From NCBI RefSeq assembly GCF_001655005.1, contig NZ_LXET01000063.1, forward strand, positions 62,001-126,000: a stretch of DNA of 64,000 nucleotides, in the 5' to 3' direction. The position numbers and the translations under genes are program-made. The notes under the pieces were generated by a model that saw nothing but the letters and a program-made list of their open reading frames with translations, did no database searches and was not told the origin of the DNA. Source of the stretch: Hafnia paralvei ATCC 29927 (GTDB taxonomy: Bacteria; Pseudomonadota; Gammaproteobacteria; Enterobacterales; Enterobacteriaceae). This document shows, piece after piece, positions 44,019 through 53,409 of this stretch. Numbering within the stretch: position 1 is the first letter of the stretch; every line of letters starts with the position of its first letter.

Positions 44019-46088
44019 ATGACCCAACAAACTTTTCTGGTGGAAATCGGCACCGAAGAGCTGCCACCGAAAGCGCTACGCTCTCTGGCAGAATCTTTTG
44101 CAGCTAATTTTACCGCTGAACTTGATAACGCAGACCTCGCTCATGGCGAAGTCACTTGGTACGCGGCCCCACGCCGTCTAGCGCTGAAAGTTGCTGCGCT
44201 ACATGAATCTCAGCCCGATCGCGAAATTGAAAAGCGCGGCCCGGCTATTGCGCAGGCATTTGATGCCGAAGGCAAACCGACTAAAGCCGCAGAAGGTTGG
44301 GCTCGTGGTTGCGGCATCACTGTCGATCAGGCCGAACGTCTGACATCTGACAAAGGTGAGTGGCTGCTGTTCCGAGCTCATCAAAAAGGCCAGAGCGCGC
44401 AGCAACTGCTGCCTACGCTGGTCACTAATGCGTTAGGCAAACTGCCAATTCCAAAACTGATGCGCTGGGGTAATAACGACACTCAGTTCGTGCGTCCGGT
44501 TCATACCGTCACGCTGCTGCTGGGCAGTGAAGTTATCCCTGCTACTATTCTTGGTATACCGTCAGATCGCGTGATCCGTGGTCATCGTTTCATGGGTGAA
44601 CCGCAGTTCACCATCGACAACGCCGATCAATACCCGCAAATCCTGATGGAACGCGGAAAAGTCATTGCTGATTACGAAACCCGTAAAGCAATTATCAAAC
44701 GTGATTCAGAACAGGCTGCACAGAAAATCGGCGGCATCGCTGATATGAGCGAAAGCCTGTTGGAAGAAGTGACCTCTCTGGTTGAATGGCCAGTGGTGTT
44801 GACGGCTAAGTTTGAAGAGAAATTCCTTGCGGTACCTGCCGAAGCGCTGGTTTACACCATGAAAGGTGACCAAAAGTACTTCCCAGTGTATGACGCCGCA
44901 GGCAAATTGCTGCCAAACTTTATCTTCGTCACTAACATCGAATCTAAAGATCCACAGCAGATAATCTCTGGTAATGAGAAAGTTGTGCGCCCACGTTTAG
45001 CCGATGCTGAGTTCTTCTTTAAGACTGACCGTAAGCAACGTCTGGAAGATAATCTACCCCGTCTAGAAACCGTATTGTTCCAGCAACAACTGGGAACGCT
45101 TCGCGATAAAACTAATCGTATTGAAGCGTTGTCTGGTTGGATTGCAGAGCAAATCGGTGCCGATGTGAATCTGGCAACCCGCGCAGGCCTGCTATCCAAG
45201 TGTGATTTGATGACTAACATGGTCTTCGAGTTCACAGATACTCAGGGTGTCATGGGTATGCACTACGCCCGCCACGACGGTGAAAACGAAGAGGTTGCCG
45301 TTGCGCTAAACGAACAGTATCAACCACGCTTTGCGGGTGATGCACTACCAGAATCTCTGGTGGCATGTTCTGTCGCGATCGCTGACAAAATGGATACTCT
45401 TGCTGGTATTTTCGGCATTGGCCAACATCCAAAGGGTGATAAAGACCCATTTGCTCTGCGTCGTGCGGCACTGGGCGTTCTGCGTATTATCGTTGAGAAG
45501 AAGCTACCGCTGGATTTGGTCACGCTGACCGAAGAAGCTGCTCGCCTCTATGGTCAGAAGCTGACCAACGCTAACGTCGTTGATGACGTGGTTGATTTCA
45601 TGCTGGGACGTTTCCGTGCGTGGTATCAGGAAGAAGGTCATAGCGTAGATACTATTCAGGCTGTCTTGGCTCGTCGTCCAACCAAGCCCGCTGACTTTGA
45701 TGCTCGCATGAAGGCAGTTTCTCACTTCCGTACATTACCTGAAGCCGCGGCATTAGCTGCTGCCAACAAACGTGTTTCCAACATTCTGGCGAAATCGACC
45801 GAAGTGCTGGCCGATCGCGTTCATGCATCTGTATTAAAAGAAGCAGCAGAAATCAAACTGGCAACGCATCTGGTTGTTCTACGTGACAAATTAGAGCCAC
45901 TGTTTGCCGAAGGGCGTTATCAAGAAGCACTGTCTGAACTGGCTGCTTTGCGCGAACCTGTTGATGATTTCTTCGAGCAGGTTATGGTGATGGCTGAAGA
46001 TGAGCAAGTGCGTATCAACCGCCTGACATTGCTGAGCAAGCTACGTGATTTGTTCCTACAGGTTGCTGATATCTCTGTTCTGCAGTAA
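44019..46088 (+). CDS. glyS: glycine-tRNA ligase beta subunit
   Basis: 689 residues, the E. coli length; binds tRNA-Gly and completes the active enzyme with GlyQ. TFLVEIGTEELPPKALRSL at the N-terminus, RWGNNDTQFVRPVH, MKGDQKYFPVYD, the HD-like domain (MHYARHDGENEEVA, GDKDPFALRRAALGVLRII) and the C-terminal anticodon-binding helices are all recognised. Confidence 0.98.
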   Translation: MTQQTFLVEIGTEELPPKALRSLAESFAANFTAELDNADLAHGEVTWYAAPRRLALKVAALHESQPDREIEKRGPAIAQAFDAEGKPTKAAEGWARGCGITVDQAERLTSDKGEWLLFRAHQKGQSAQQLLPTLVTNALGKLPIPKLMRWGNNDTQFVRPVHTVTLLLGSEVIPATILGIPSDRVIRGHRFMGEPQFTIDNADQYPQILMERGKVIADYETRKAIIKRDSEQAAQKIGGIADMSESLLEEVTSLVEWPVVLTAKFEEKFLAVPAEALVYTMKGDQKYFPVYDAAGKLLPNFIFVTNIESKDPQQIISGNEKVVRPRLADAEFFFKTDRKQRLEDNLPRLETVLFQQQLGTLRDKTNRIEALSGWIAEQIGADVNLATRAGLLSKCDLMTNMVFEFTDTQGVMGMHYARHDGENEEVAVALNEQYQPRFAGDALPESLVACSVAIADKMDTLAGIFGIGQHPKGDKDPFALRRAALGVLRIIVEKKLPLDLVTLTEEAARLYGQKLTNANVVDDVVDFMLGRFRAWYQEEGHSVDTIQAVLARRPTKPADFDARMKAVSHFRTLPEAAALAAANKRVSNILAKSTEVLADRVHASVLKEAAEIKLATHLVVLRDKLEPLFAEGRYQEALSELAALREPVDDFFEQVMVMAEDEQVRINRLTLLSKLRDLFLQVADISVLQ

Positions 46089-46108
46089 ACCTGAACGTAA
46101 AATAAAGC

Positions 46109-46130
46109 CCGCCTTTCGGCGGGTTTTTTA
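46109..46130 (+). terminator. glyQS terminator
   Basis: CCCGCC-TTTC-GGCGGG stem-loop followed by six T residues, 20 bases after glyS. Classic intrinsic terminator. Confidence 0.93.
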
Positions 46131-46235
46131 CATTCTGGCTGTTATCCCTAAATTATCAGGTTAAACTAACTTGATGAGTAGAATTTCAACCGAATGATAT
46201 TGACCCATTTTTCGCGTGGTTACAGGAGTAATTAC

Positions 46236-46955
46236 ATGTCACTTGCAGTAACTAAACAGGCACAGCGTTGGTTGATGCCAATTTTCGCCGTCATTATGGC
46301 GTTCCAACTGGCTGGCTGTGGCGACAACGATAAAGAACAACGTAAAGCTTTCATCGACTATCTGCAAAATACCGTCATGCGCGGTAGCATTACTGTGCCG
46401 ACGCTGAGCGAAGACCAAAAGCAGAAACTCGGCAATTATGTCAGCGATTACGCGATTTTGGTGACCTTTTCACAGAATTTCAGTCGTTCGATGGATAGCA
46501 GCCTTAATCCGCTGTTTACCACTATCGATCAGATACGTGTTCCTCAGGACTATCTGCTAAAACGTGACGATCTACGACAGGAGTCCGGGGCTCTAAATCT
46601 GCTCGGTCAGCAGATTCAAAGTGCGAAATCAACCGCAGACACTGCGCGTGCTGCACTCAAACAGCCTGATGATGTAAAAGCGATTTATGACCAAGCCTTT
46701 GCGAAAGTCGTTACCGACCCAGCGAATGCCGTTATGCCTATTATCCCAATGGCCGCTAGCCTGTCACAAGACTTGATTCAAGTGGGTGATTTCCTGCAAA
46801 GCATTGGGACTCAGGCTCGCTTTGATAACCAAAGCATCCAGTTGCAAACCCAACAGCAGGTCGATCAGTACAATCAGCTCATGACCTCAATTGCAGCCAA
46901 ACATCAAGAACTGTTAAATGCGAAAAACCGCAACGCGGCTATTTTTCAAAACTAA
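46236..46955 (+). CDS. yiaF: DUF3053 lipoprotein YiaF
   Basis: 239 residues. A signal with lipobox LAGC (Cys28) shows export as a lipoprotein. The mature part is mostly helical: RKAFIDYLQNTVMRGSITVPTLS, YVSDYAILVTFSQNF and TDPANAVMPIIPMA match the YiaF/DUF3053 family. CAGGAG (46223-46228) lies seven bases before the ATG at 46236, preferred to the in-frame ATG at 46194. Envelope function unknown; recent work links E. coli YiaF only loosely to membrane stress. Confidence 0.88.
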   Translation: MSLAVTKQAQRWLMPIFAVIMAFQLAGCGDNDKEQRKAFIDYLQNTVMRGSITVPTLSEDQKQKLGNYVSDYAILVTFSQNFSRSMDSSLNPLFTTIDQIRVPQDYLLKRDDLRQESGALNLLGQQIQSAKSTADTARAALKQPDDVKAIYDQAFAKVVTDPANAVMPIIPMAASLSQDLIQVGDFLQSIGTQARFDNQSIQLQTQQQVDQYNQLMTSIAAKHQELLNAKNRNAAIFQN

Positions 46956-47413
46956 TAGAGTCTAACGTTATACCCGCCCTGCCAGGGAAACCTTGCGGGG
47001 CTTTTTTACGCCTAAACATTCACGGATGTAATTTTATGACGCAAAGAGCGGAGGTGAATAAATAAATGAGGTTAGACGGGGGAGATGTAAAAGTATCTTG
47101 TGAAGAGAGTCACAATTTAAAAACAAAGATGCTAACAATAAAGGTGATTTTCATCACATAAATGAGGCCAGCGAGGACATTATTTTAACTTTGTAGGAGA
47201 CTTTCAGCCTATTTATGTGATCTGAATCACTCAAAACACCCCTTAAGAGGGGGATGGAATGAGATCAGGATCACAAATACCCCACGGGGTACGCGAGATG
47301 AAAACGGCGTGATAGAGTCGATTTTGCATACAGAACGACAGGACGGTTTTTGGCGAAACCACCACAACTATTACGACGCGCAACATCTTAGCGCGCACCA
47401 CGAGGGGTGTTTT
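46956..47413 (+). promoter_or_regulatory. mtl operon control region with four CRP-like sites
   Basis: 458 bases without a gene. After the yiaF terminator four CRP-type sites are visible: TGTGA-N6-TCACA at 47099-47114 (perfect half-sites), GGTGA-N6-TCACA at 47143-47158, TGTGA-N6-TCACT at 47216-47231 and TGAGA-N6-TCACA at 47260-47275. Several CRP sites ahead of mtlA are known in E. coli. A -10/-35 pair was not confidently assigned. MtlR acts in the same region in E. coli, but no operator was identified here. Confidence 0.82.
46976..47007 (+). terminator. yiaF terminator
   Basis: GCCCTGC pairs with GCGGGGC (one G-T) around a 12-base loop, followed by TTTTTT; 21 bases after yiaF. Confidence 0.8.
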
Positions 47414-49399
47414 ATGTTATCACCAGATATCAAGGTCAAGGTACAGAATTTTGGCCGCTTCCTCAGCAATATGGTAATGCCCAACATTGGCGCATTCATC
47501 GCATGGGGTTTGATTACCGCACTATTTATTCCCACGGGCTGGTTACCCAATGAAACGCTAGCCAAATTGGTTGGCCCAATGATCACCTATCTGCTACCAC
47601 TGTTAATCGGTTATACCGGTGGTCGCCTCATCGGTGGTGAGCGCGGCGGCGTAGTGGGAGCTATCACCACGATGGGCGTGATCGTCGGTGCAGATATGCC
47701 AATGTTCATGGGAGCCATGATTGCAGGTCCACTAGGCGGCTGGGCAATCAAGCATTTTGACCGTTGGGTCGACGGTAAAATCAAAAGCGGTTTCGAAATG
47801 CTGGTGAATAACTTCTCCGCAGGCATTATCGGTATGCTGCTTGCCATATTGGCATTTATGGCCATTGGGCCACTGGTTGAGTCGCTGTCTAAGATATTGG
47901 CGGCGGGCGTTAACATTATGGTGCAAAATAACTTGCTACCGTTAACCTCAATCTTTGTCGAACCCGCCAAAATACTGTTCTTGAATAATGCGATTAACCA
48001 CGGCATCTTCTCACCGTTGGGCATTCAGCAAGCAACAGAAACTGGCAAATCCATCTTCTTCCTAATCGAAGCGAACCCAGGTCCGGGTCTGGGCGTCCTG
48101 CTAGCCTATATGTTCTTCGGTAAAGGCAGTGCGAAACAGTCTGCCGGTGGTGCCGCGATAATCCATTTCTTCGGCGGCATTCACGAAATTTATTTCCCAT
48201 ATGTATTGATGAACCCACGCCTCATTTTGGCCGTCATTTTGGGCGGTATGACCGGCGTCTTCACCCTGACCCTGTTTAATGCTGGCTTGGTATCTCCCGC
48301 TTCTCCAGGGTCTATCTTTGCCGTATTGCTAATGACACCAAAGTCTTCACTGGTTGGCGTTATATTGTCGATTCTAGCCTCCACTCTGGTGTCATTCCTT
48401 ACTTCTGCCATGCTGCTTAAACGTGCTCGCGTAGGCGATGAAGAGAGCAATGGCTTGGCTGAAGCTACTCGTCGTATGCAGGGCATGAAACAGCAGTCTA
48501 AATCAGGTGGCAAGATTTCTGGTACCCAGCCTCAGCCCGTAATGCAGGCCGTAACGCTAGACTTATCTAAAGATCTGCATCATGTGCGTAAAATCATCGT
48601 TGCCTGTGATGCTGGTATGGGGTCTAGCGCGATGGGTGCAGGCGTTCTGCGCAAAAAGGTGAAAGATGCTGGCCTGAATCATATTTCGGTCGCTAACTGT
48701 GCGATCAATAGCCTGCCAGACGATGTGGATCTGGTGATCACCCATCAGGATTTAACCGAACGAGCAATGCGTCATGCTCCGCAGGCTATGCACATTTCAC
48801 TGAGCAATTTCCTGGATAGCGGATTGTATACTGATTTAACCACCCGTTTGTTGGCCGCAAAGCTACCGCATGCAGCCAATGATAATCGCCTTATTAACCA
48901 AACAATTATTGCAGCCAACGATGATTCTTTCGAGTCAATCGAGCGCGAAGAAAACCTGTTCAAGCTTAGCGCAGATAACATCTTCCTTAACTTAACCGCA
49001 GAGAATAAAGAACAAGCTATTCGTTTTGCGGGTGAAATGCTGGTATCCGGTGGCTATGTCGAACCTGATTACATTGACGCCATGCTGGCACGAGAAGCGC
49101 TAACCACAACCTATCTAGGAGAATCTATTGCCGTCCCACACGGCACCGTAGAAGCCAAAGACCGCGTGCTCCGCACCGGGATTGTCATTTGCCAATACCC
49201 ACAGGGCGTACGATTCGGTGATGAGCCGGATGACGTGGCTCGGCTGGTCATCGGCATTGCCGCCCGCAACAACGAGCATATTCAGGTTATAGCCCGCTTA
49301 ACCAACGCACTGGACGACGAAGGCGTCATAGAAAAACTGGCGCAAACCACCAGCGTACAGGAAATCCTAGATCTCCTATCTGGAGAGCAAGCGGCTTAA
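47414..49399 (+). CDS. mtlA: PTS mannitol-specific EIICBA
   Basis: 661-residue phosphotransferase permease that imports D-mannitol as mannitol 1-phosphate. The order is IIC (membrane, about residues 1-345; NFSAGIIGMLL, GIHEIYFPYVLMNPRLI), linker, IIB with phospho-Cys in IIVACDAGMGSSAMGAG, and IIA with phospho-His in YLGESIAVPHGTVEAKD. All phosphorylation sites are present. GAGGGG six bases before the ATG at 47414 and the family N-terminus favour this start over one at 47309. Slightly longer than the E. coli protein through the IIC-IIB and IIB-IIA linkers. Confidence 0.98.
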   Translation: MLSPDIKVKVQNFGRFLSNMVMPNIGAFIAWGLITALFIPTGWLPNETLAKLVGPMITYLLPLLIGYTGGRLIGGERGGVVGAITTMGVIVGADMPMFMGAMIAGPLGGWAIKHFDRWVDGKIKSGFEMLVNNFSAGIIGMLLAILAFMAIGPLVESLSKILAAGVNIMVQNNLLPLTSIFVEPAKILFLNNAINHGIFSPLGIQQATETGKSIFFLIEANPGPGLGVLLAYMFFGKGSAKQSAGGAAIIHFFGGIHEIYFPYVLMNPRLILAVILGGMTGVFTLTLFNAGLVSPASPGSIFAVLLMTPKSSLVGVILSILASTLVSFLTSAMLLKRARVGDEESNGLAEATRRMQGMKQQSKSGGKISGTQPQPVMQAVTLDLSKDLHHVRKIIVACDAGMGSSAMGAGVLRKKVKDAGLNHISVANCAINSLPDDVDLVITHQDLTERAMRHAPQAMHISLSNFLDSGLYTDLTTRLLAAKLPHAANDNRLINQTIIAANDDSFESIEREENLFKLSADNIFLNLTAENKEQAIRFAGEMLVSGGYVEPDYIDAMLAREALTTTYLGESIAVPHGTVEAKDRVLRTGIVICQYPQGVRFGDEPDDVARLVIGIAARNNEHIQVIARLTNALDDEGVIEKLAQTTSVQEILDLLSGEQAA

Positions 49400-49408
49400 G
49401 GCGATGAC

Positions 49409-49490
49409 ACGACACCGTTCACCGCAGCCAGCGGCCTAAAGTGCCTTCGCTGTCGGTGTCGTTCTTGGGGCCTCCCCCGGCCCCCTTTTT
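49409..49490 (+). other. inverted repeat and terminator-like hairpin between mtlA and mtlD
   Basis: ACGACACCG (49409-49417) and CGGTGTCGT (49454-49462) form a 9-bp stem around a 36-base loop with further pairing. It is followed by GGGGCC-TCCCCC-GGCCCC and CTTTTT (49467-49490), which looks like an intrinsic terminator inside the operon. It could lower mtlD relative to mtlA expression or protect the mtlA message 3' end. Confidence 0.7.
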
Positions 49491-49518
49491 ACGGATAGAT
49501 TCTCTCGAGGTTAACATC

Positions 49519-50676
49519 ATGAAAGCGATTCATTTTGGTGCAGGTAATATTGGTCGTGGCTTTATCGGTAAACTTTTAGCCGATGCTCAGGCAGAGTTAA
49601 CATTTGCCGACGTCAACCAGCCTTTGGTCGATCAGCTTGCGCATCAACAAAGTTATCAGGTCAATGTCGTCGGCGAAAATGCGCGCGTTGAGCAAGTAAA
49701 CCGCGTCAGCGCCATTCATAGTAATAGCCCAGATGCCATTCAGCAGATTGCTCAAGCAGACATTATCACCACTGCGGTTGGCCCACAGGTGCTCAGCAAA
49801 ATCGCCAATACGCTAGCTCAAGGCTTGATTGTCCGTTACAACAGCGGTAACCATCAGCCAATGAATATTATCGCCTGCGAAAATATGGTGCGTGGTACCA
49901 GCCAGCTTAAACAGCACGTCTTACTGGCAATCCCTGCTGAACTCCATGCTTGGGTAGAAGAACACATCGGCTTTGTGGATTCTGCCGTAGATCGCATTGT
50001 TCCCCCTAGCGCCGCAGCTAACGACGATCCATTGGAAGTAACCGTTGAAACCTTCAGCGAATGGATTGTCGATAGCACCCAATTCAAAGGGCAGCTACCG
50101 CAAATTGCAGGAATGGAGTCCACAGCGAATCTTATGGCCTATGTTGAGCGTAAACTTTTCACACTCAACACGGGCCATGCTATCACCGCCTATCTCGGCC
50201 AACTGGCTGGCTATCAAACCATTCGTGAAGCCATTTTGGATCCGGCTATTCGCGATGTTGTTAAAGGGGCAATGGAAGAAAGTGGTGCGGTACTTATTAA
50301 ACGCTACAGCTTTGACCCAGAACAGCATTCCGCTTATATCGAAAAGATTTTAGGGCGCTTTGAGAACCCTTATCTACATGACGATGTGGAACGCGTGGGA
50401 CGTCAGCCATTGCGTAAACTGAGTGAAAACGACCGTTTAATCAAACCACTGCGAGGAACGCTGGAGTATGGTTTGCCAAACAACAATCTGCTTATGGGCA
50501 TTGCGGCGGCATTAAGCTATCGCAGCCACCAAGACCCACAGGCTCAAGAAATGGCATATTTGCTTAATGAGAAAGGCATCACTCACACCGTGAAGCAGGT
50601 TTGTGGCCTAGAAGATCAGCCAGAGCTTGTCGCGCAGATCGCGAATGTGTATAACGCCATGCAACGTCAAGCATGA
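49519..50676 (+). CDS. mtlD: mannitol-1-phosphate 5-dehydrogenase
   Basis: Oxidises mannitol 1-phosphate to fructose 6-phosphate with NAD+. 385 residues from MKAIHFGAGNIGRGFIG, the NAD-binding motif. Long-chain polyol dehydrogenase features: ENMVRGT, the catalytic Lys region VERKLFTLNTGHAITAYLG, and GLPNNNLLMGIAAALSYR. GAGG eight bases before the ATG at 49519 sets the start; the frame is open further upstream through the intergenic hairpins but without family support. Confidence 0.98.
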   Translation: MKAIHFGAGNIGRGFIGKLLADAQAELTFADVNQPLVDQLAHQQSYQVNVVGENARVEQVNRVSAIHSNSPDAIQQIAQADIITTAVGPQVLSKIANTLAQGLIVRYNSGNHQPMNIIACENMVRGTSQLKQHVLLAIPAELHAWVEEHIGFVDSAVDRIVPPSAAANDDPLEVTVETFSEWIVDSTQFKGQLPQIAGMESTANLMAYVERKLFTLNTGHAITAYLGQLAGYQTIREAILDPAIRDVVKGAMEESGAVLIKRYSFDPEQHSAYIEKILGRFENPYLHDDVERVGRQPLRKLSENDRLIKPLRGTLEYGLPNNNLLMGIAAALSYRSHQDPQAQEMAYLLNEKGITHTVKQVCGLEDQPELVAQIANVYNAMQRQA

Positions 50677-50733
50677 TGTAACCCATAGGATTGGAGTTGC
50701 AGCGAAGCGGCAGCTCCAAATGAGAAGGGTATA

Positions 50734-51396
50734 ATGAAATTGAATCGAATGCGCACTACTGCGCAACCAGAAATAAAAGAGCACCTTCCAAAAACCGAGG
50801 CACCAGAAAACCCGCGGTTATCGGAACGTGAAGCATCGATTATGGCAACAATAGAAGAAGCTGACCTTTATAAAAATCAGGCTTTTGAGAATCGAATTCT
50901 AGAAAGGCTCAATGCTCGTCAAACGGTCTCAGGGTTCATTCAGGCTACGGTCGGATTACTGGCTGAGGCGGTTGACCTGCTGATTATCCAAGCCTTTCGG
51001 AAAGATGATTACGCAGTGAAATATGCGGTGGAACCATTGTTGGAAGGAAGCGGTCCGCTGGCGGATTTACCGGTACGACTAAAACTCATCTATGCCTTGG
51101 GCGTGATTAGCCGCGATGAATATGAAGACGTTGAGCTTTTATTAGCGCTAAATAATGAATTAAAGCATGAGAATAAGATCTACAGCTTTACCGATGACGA
51201 GATCCTTGGCCCGATAAATATGCTGCACTGCATGACTACATTGCCACCACAACCCACGCTGCATCTGCCAGAAGAGGTTGTTGATGACTCATTAGCCAAC
51301 ATGCAGGAACAGCGCTATCAGCAGATGGTCCGTTCTACGCTAGTCCTTAGCATCACCGACTTAGTGACTCGTTTGTGCCATAAAAAAGCCTTTTAA
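50734..51396 (+). CDS. mtlR: mannitol operon repressor MtlR
   Basis: 220 residues against about 195 in E. coli; the extra length is an N-terminal charged extension (about residues 1-30). AFENRILERLNARQTVSGFIQATVGLLAEAVDLLIIQAFRKDDYAVKYAVEPLLEGSGPL and YAFTDDEILGP-like YSFTDDEILGP are diagnostic. MtlR represses mtl transcription in E. coli, though it lacks a classical HTH and may work through HPr or other partners. AGAAGGG precedes the ATG. Start choice among in-frame ATGs (50734, 50749) is moderately sure. Confidence 0.93.
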   Translation: MKLNRMRTTAQPEIKEHLPKTEAPENPRLSEREASIMATIEEADLYKNQAFENRILERLNARQTVSGFIQATVGLLAEAVDLLIIQAFRKDDYAVKYAVEPLLEGSGPLADLPVRLKLIYALGVISRDEYEDVELLLALNNELKHENKIYSFTDDEILGPINMLHCMTTLPPQPTLHLPEEVVDDSLANMQEQRYQQMVRSTLVLSITDLVTRLCHKKAF

Positions 51397-51421
51397 GCTC
51401 CCAGTTTGCAAGACTGGGAGC
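51397..51421 (+). terminator. mtl operon terminator
   Basis: GCTCCCAGT / ACTGGGAGC, a 9-bp perfect stem with 7-base loop directly after the mtlR stop, followed by a T-rich stretch (CGTCTTCTTTTC). Confidence 0.75.
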
Positions 51422-51511
51422 GTCTTCTTTTCAGCCAATCCCCACATTAATGCCTACAACTGTTAAACTATCTCCTAATCCCCAAAAGTATTGATGACCG
51501 GAAGATACGTC

Positions 51512-51880
51512 ATGAAAGAAAAAGCAGAAATTAAACGCCTTAGCGACAAGCTGGATGCCCTGCGTCGTAAAGAAGCAGGCCTGTTGTTACAAGAGATTGA
51601 CACTGTAACCACGCATGCTCTGGATGAAAATCGCAGCGAGCAGGAAAAGCTGGCCGCTGAGATCGAGCGTCTGCGCGCAGTTCAAGCCAGCCATTTCAGT
51701 GCCAAAGCACAGCAGCTTTTAAAGATGCCATTCAGCCGCGAAATCACCAAAAAAGAACAAGCCGACATGGGGTCTTTGAAAAAGGCGGTACGTGGTATTG
51801 AAGTTGTACACCCAATGACGGCGTTAGGCCGTGAAATGGGCCTAAAAGTCGTTACTGGTTACGCTAAAAAAGAGTTCTAA
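51512..51880 (+). CDS. yibL: YibL family ribosome-associated protein
   Basis: 122-residue charged protein with an N-terminal coiled-coil-like part (EIKRLSDKLDALRRKEAG) and the conserved C-terminal ITKKEQADMGSLKKAVRGIEVVHPMTALGREMGL. E. coli YibL co-purifies with ribosomal subunits; its function is not defined. GGAAG seven bases before the ATG at 51512 decides the start over one at 51491. It stands behind the mtl operon, as in E. coli. Confidence 0.92.
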   Translation: MKEKAEIKRLSDKLDALRRKEAGLLLQEIDTVTTHALDENRSEQEKLAAEIERLRAVQASHFSAKAQQLLKMPFSREITKKEQADMGSLKKAVRGIEVVHPMTALGREMGLKVVTGYAKKEF

Positions 51881-51900
51881 ATTATCAGACTCTGGCTAAA

Positions 51901-51929
51901 AAAAGCCCCGCAATTGCGGGGCTTTTTTT
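51901..51929. terminator. bidirectional terminator between yibL and avtA
   Basis: Perfect 11-bp stem AAAAGCCCCGC / GCGGGGCTTTT with loop AATT and T-runs on both strands, between convergent genes. Confidence 0.92.
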
Positions 51930-51944
51930 ATTGATACAGATTAA

Positions 51945-53228
51945 CTAACGCTTTCCAACATAACGTTTCTTCTTCCCCGCGTCTTCTCGGTGCGCACGCT
52001 CAACCTCTTCAGCCAAGATCTGTACGCCCTTCTCGATTTGGTCAAGTTCAGGCACATAGTTCATACGCATACACTGATGCGTGTGCGGCCATTCGTGTTC
52101 TAGTCCTGGGAAGAAATAGTGACCCGGAACCATCAGAACCCCGCGTTGTTTAAGGCGCTGATATAAAATCTCGGTACTTATCGGGAGATCAACGAACCAC
52201 AACCATAGGAATATCGCTCCCTCCGGCTTATGAATTAAACAACGCTCTTCCGGCAAGTAACGGCGCAAGACCTCAATAGTTTGTTCTACTCGTTGGCGAT
52301 AAAACGGTTTTATCACCTCATTCGATAAACGAAGTAAGTCACCACGCTCTATCATTTCGAGCGCAACGGCTGGACCGAGACTGCCAGGTGATAGGCTAAT
52401 AATGCCGTTCATGTTACTGATGGCACTAATTATTTTTTCATCAGCAATAACAATTCCACAGCGCGATCCCGGCAGACCAAGTTTGGACAAGCTCATGCAT
52501 AGAATAATGTTTGGATTCCACAGCGGATTGACGTCAGAAAATATAATGCCAGGGAAAGGCAACCCATAGGCGTTATCAATCAATAATGGAATATTGCGCT
52601 GCTGCGCCATGGCATCAAGACGAATGAGCTCTTCGTCTGTTAAAACGTTTCCTGTCGGGTTCGTTGGACGCGAAACACAAATCAGCCCCACATCGTCGCT
52701 AATGTTAAGGTGCTCAAAATCGACGTGATATTTAAACTGACCTTCAGGCAGCAGTTCGATGGTCGGCTTAGCAGAAACAAACAGATCTTCGTCTAATCCT
52801 GCGTCTGCATAGCCAATGTATTCGGGAGCCAGTGGAAATAGCACACGTCGACGTGAGCCATCAGCAAATCGTCCAGCATATAAATTAAATAAGTAGAAAA
52901 ATGCACTCTGACTACCATTTGTTAGCGCAATATTTTGTGCTTCTATTTGCCAACCAAACTCATCGCGCAGCATTTTTGCCAACGCTTGCAGAAGCGCATC
53001 TTTACCCTGTGGGCCATCGTAATTACATAATGCGTCGGTTAACTTACCTTCGCGCAGCATATCCGCACAAAGTTGAGTGAAATAATCCGTCATCTGAGGG
53101 ATTTTGGCCGGGTTGCCGCCACCAAGCATAATGGCGCCTGGTGTACGCAGGCCATCATTCAGATCGTCCATCAGACGGGTAATCCCCGCGTAGCGGGTAA
53201 ATTTGTCGCCAAATACAGAAAAAGTCAT
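51945..53228 (-). CDS. avtA: valine-pyruvate aminotransferase
   Basis: Class I/II PLP-dependent transaminase (transaminase C) that interconverts valine/2-oxoisovalerate and alanine/pyruvate. 427 residues. NYDGPQGKDALLQAL, NGSQSAFFYLFNLY, SRPTNPTGNV, LIDNAYGLPFPG and the PLP-Lys loop MSLSKLGLPGSRCGI are in order; the C-terminal RMNYVPELDQIEKGVQIL completes the fold. A basic tail (GKKKRYVGKR) extends beyond the E. coli length of about 417. Confidence 0.96.
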   Translation of the reverse strand: MTFSVFGDKFTRYAGITRLMDDLNDGLRTPGAIMLGGGNPAKIPQMTDYFTQLCADMLREGKLTDALCNYDGPQGKDALLQALAKMLRDEFGWQIEAQNIALTNGSQSAFFYLFNLYAGRFADGSRRRVLFPLAPEYIGYADAGLDEDLFVSAKPTIELLPEGQFKYHVDFEHLNISDDVGLICVSRPTNPTGNVLTDEELIRLDAMAQQRNIPLLIDNAYGLPFPGIIFSDVNPLWNPNIILCMSLSKLGLPGSRCGIVIADEKIISAISNMNGIISLSPGSLGPAVALEMIERGDLLRLSNEVIKPFYRQRVEQTIEVLRRYLPEERCLIHKPEGAIFLWLWFVDLPISTEILYQRLKQRGVLMVPGHYFFPGLEHEWPHTHQCMRMNYVPELDQIEKGVQILAEEVERAHREDAGKKKRYVGKR

Positions 53229-53353
53229 GATAACAATCGCAGGTCATTATTATGGGAGCCAACCGACACCATACCTGCTACGCCTTAGGTGAACAACCCA
53301 CGGGAAATTACCCTGTTTTTAGATAACTCTGGGAAAAATGAAAACTACGGAAT

Positions 53354-53378
53354 AAAAAAAGGCGCAGTTTCCTGCGCC
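53354..53378 (-). terminator. ibpAB terminator
   Basis: GGCGCAG-TTTC-CTGCGCC stem followed on the minus strand by seven T residues, 31 bases past ibpB. Confidence 0.9.
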
Positions 53379-53409
53379 AAAAAGATAGAGAGGGGTACAT
53401 CAATCGGTA

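Noticed and set aside
46956..47098. Possible small RNA or gene between yiaF and the mtl CRP sites
   Set aside because: After the yiaF terminator no promoter-plus-terminator pair or coding frame with a ribosome site is visible.
47309..47413. 35-codon N-terminal extension of mtlA
   Set aside because: It covers the promoter-proximal leader, and GAGGGG fits the ATG at 47414, where known MtlA proteins begin.
47611..48024. 137-codon ORF antisense to mtlA
   Set aside because: Typical antisense shadow of a membrane protein gene; no independent support.
49441..49518. 26-codon extension of mtlD
   Set aside because: It translates the intergenic hairpins; the NAD-binding motif must be at the extreme N-terminus.
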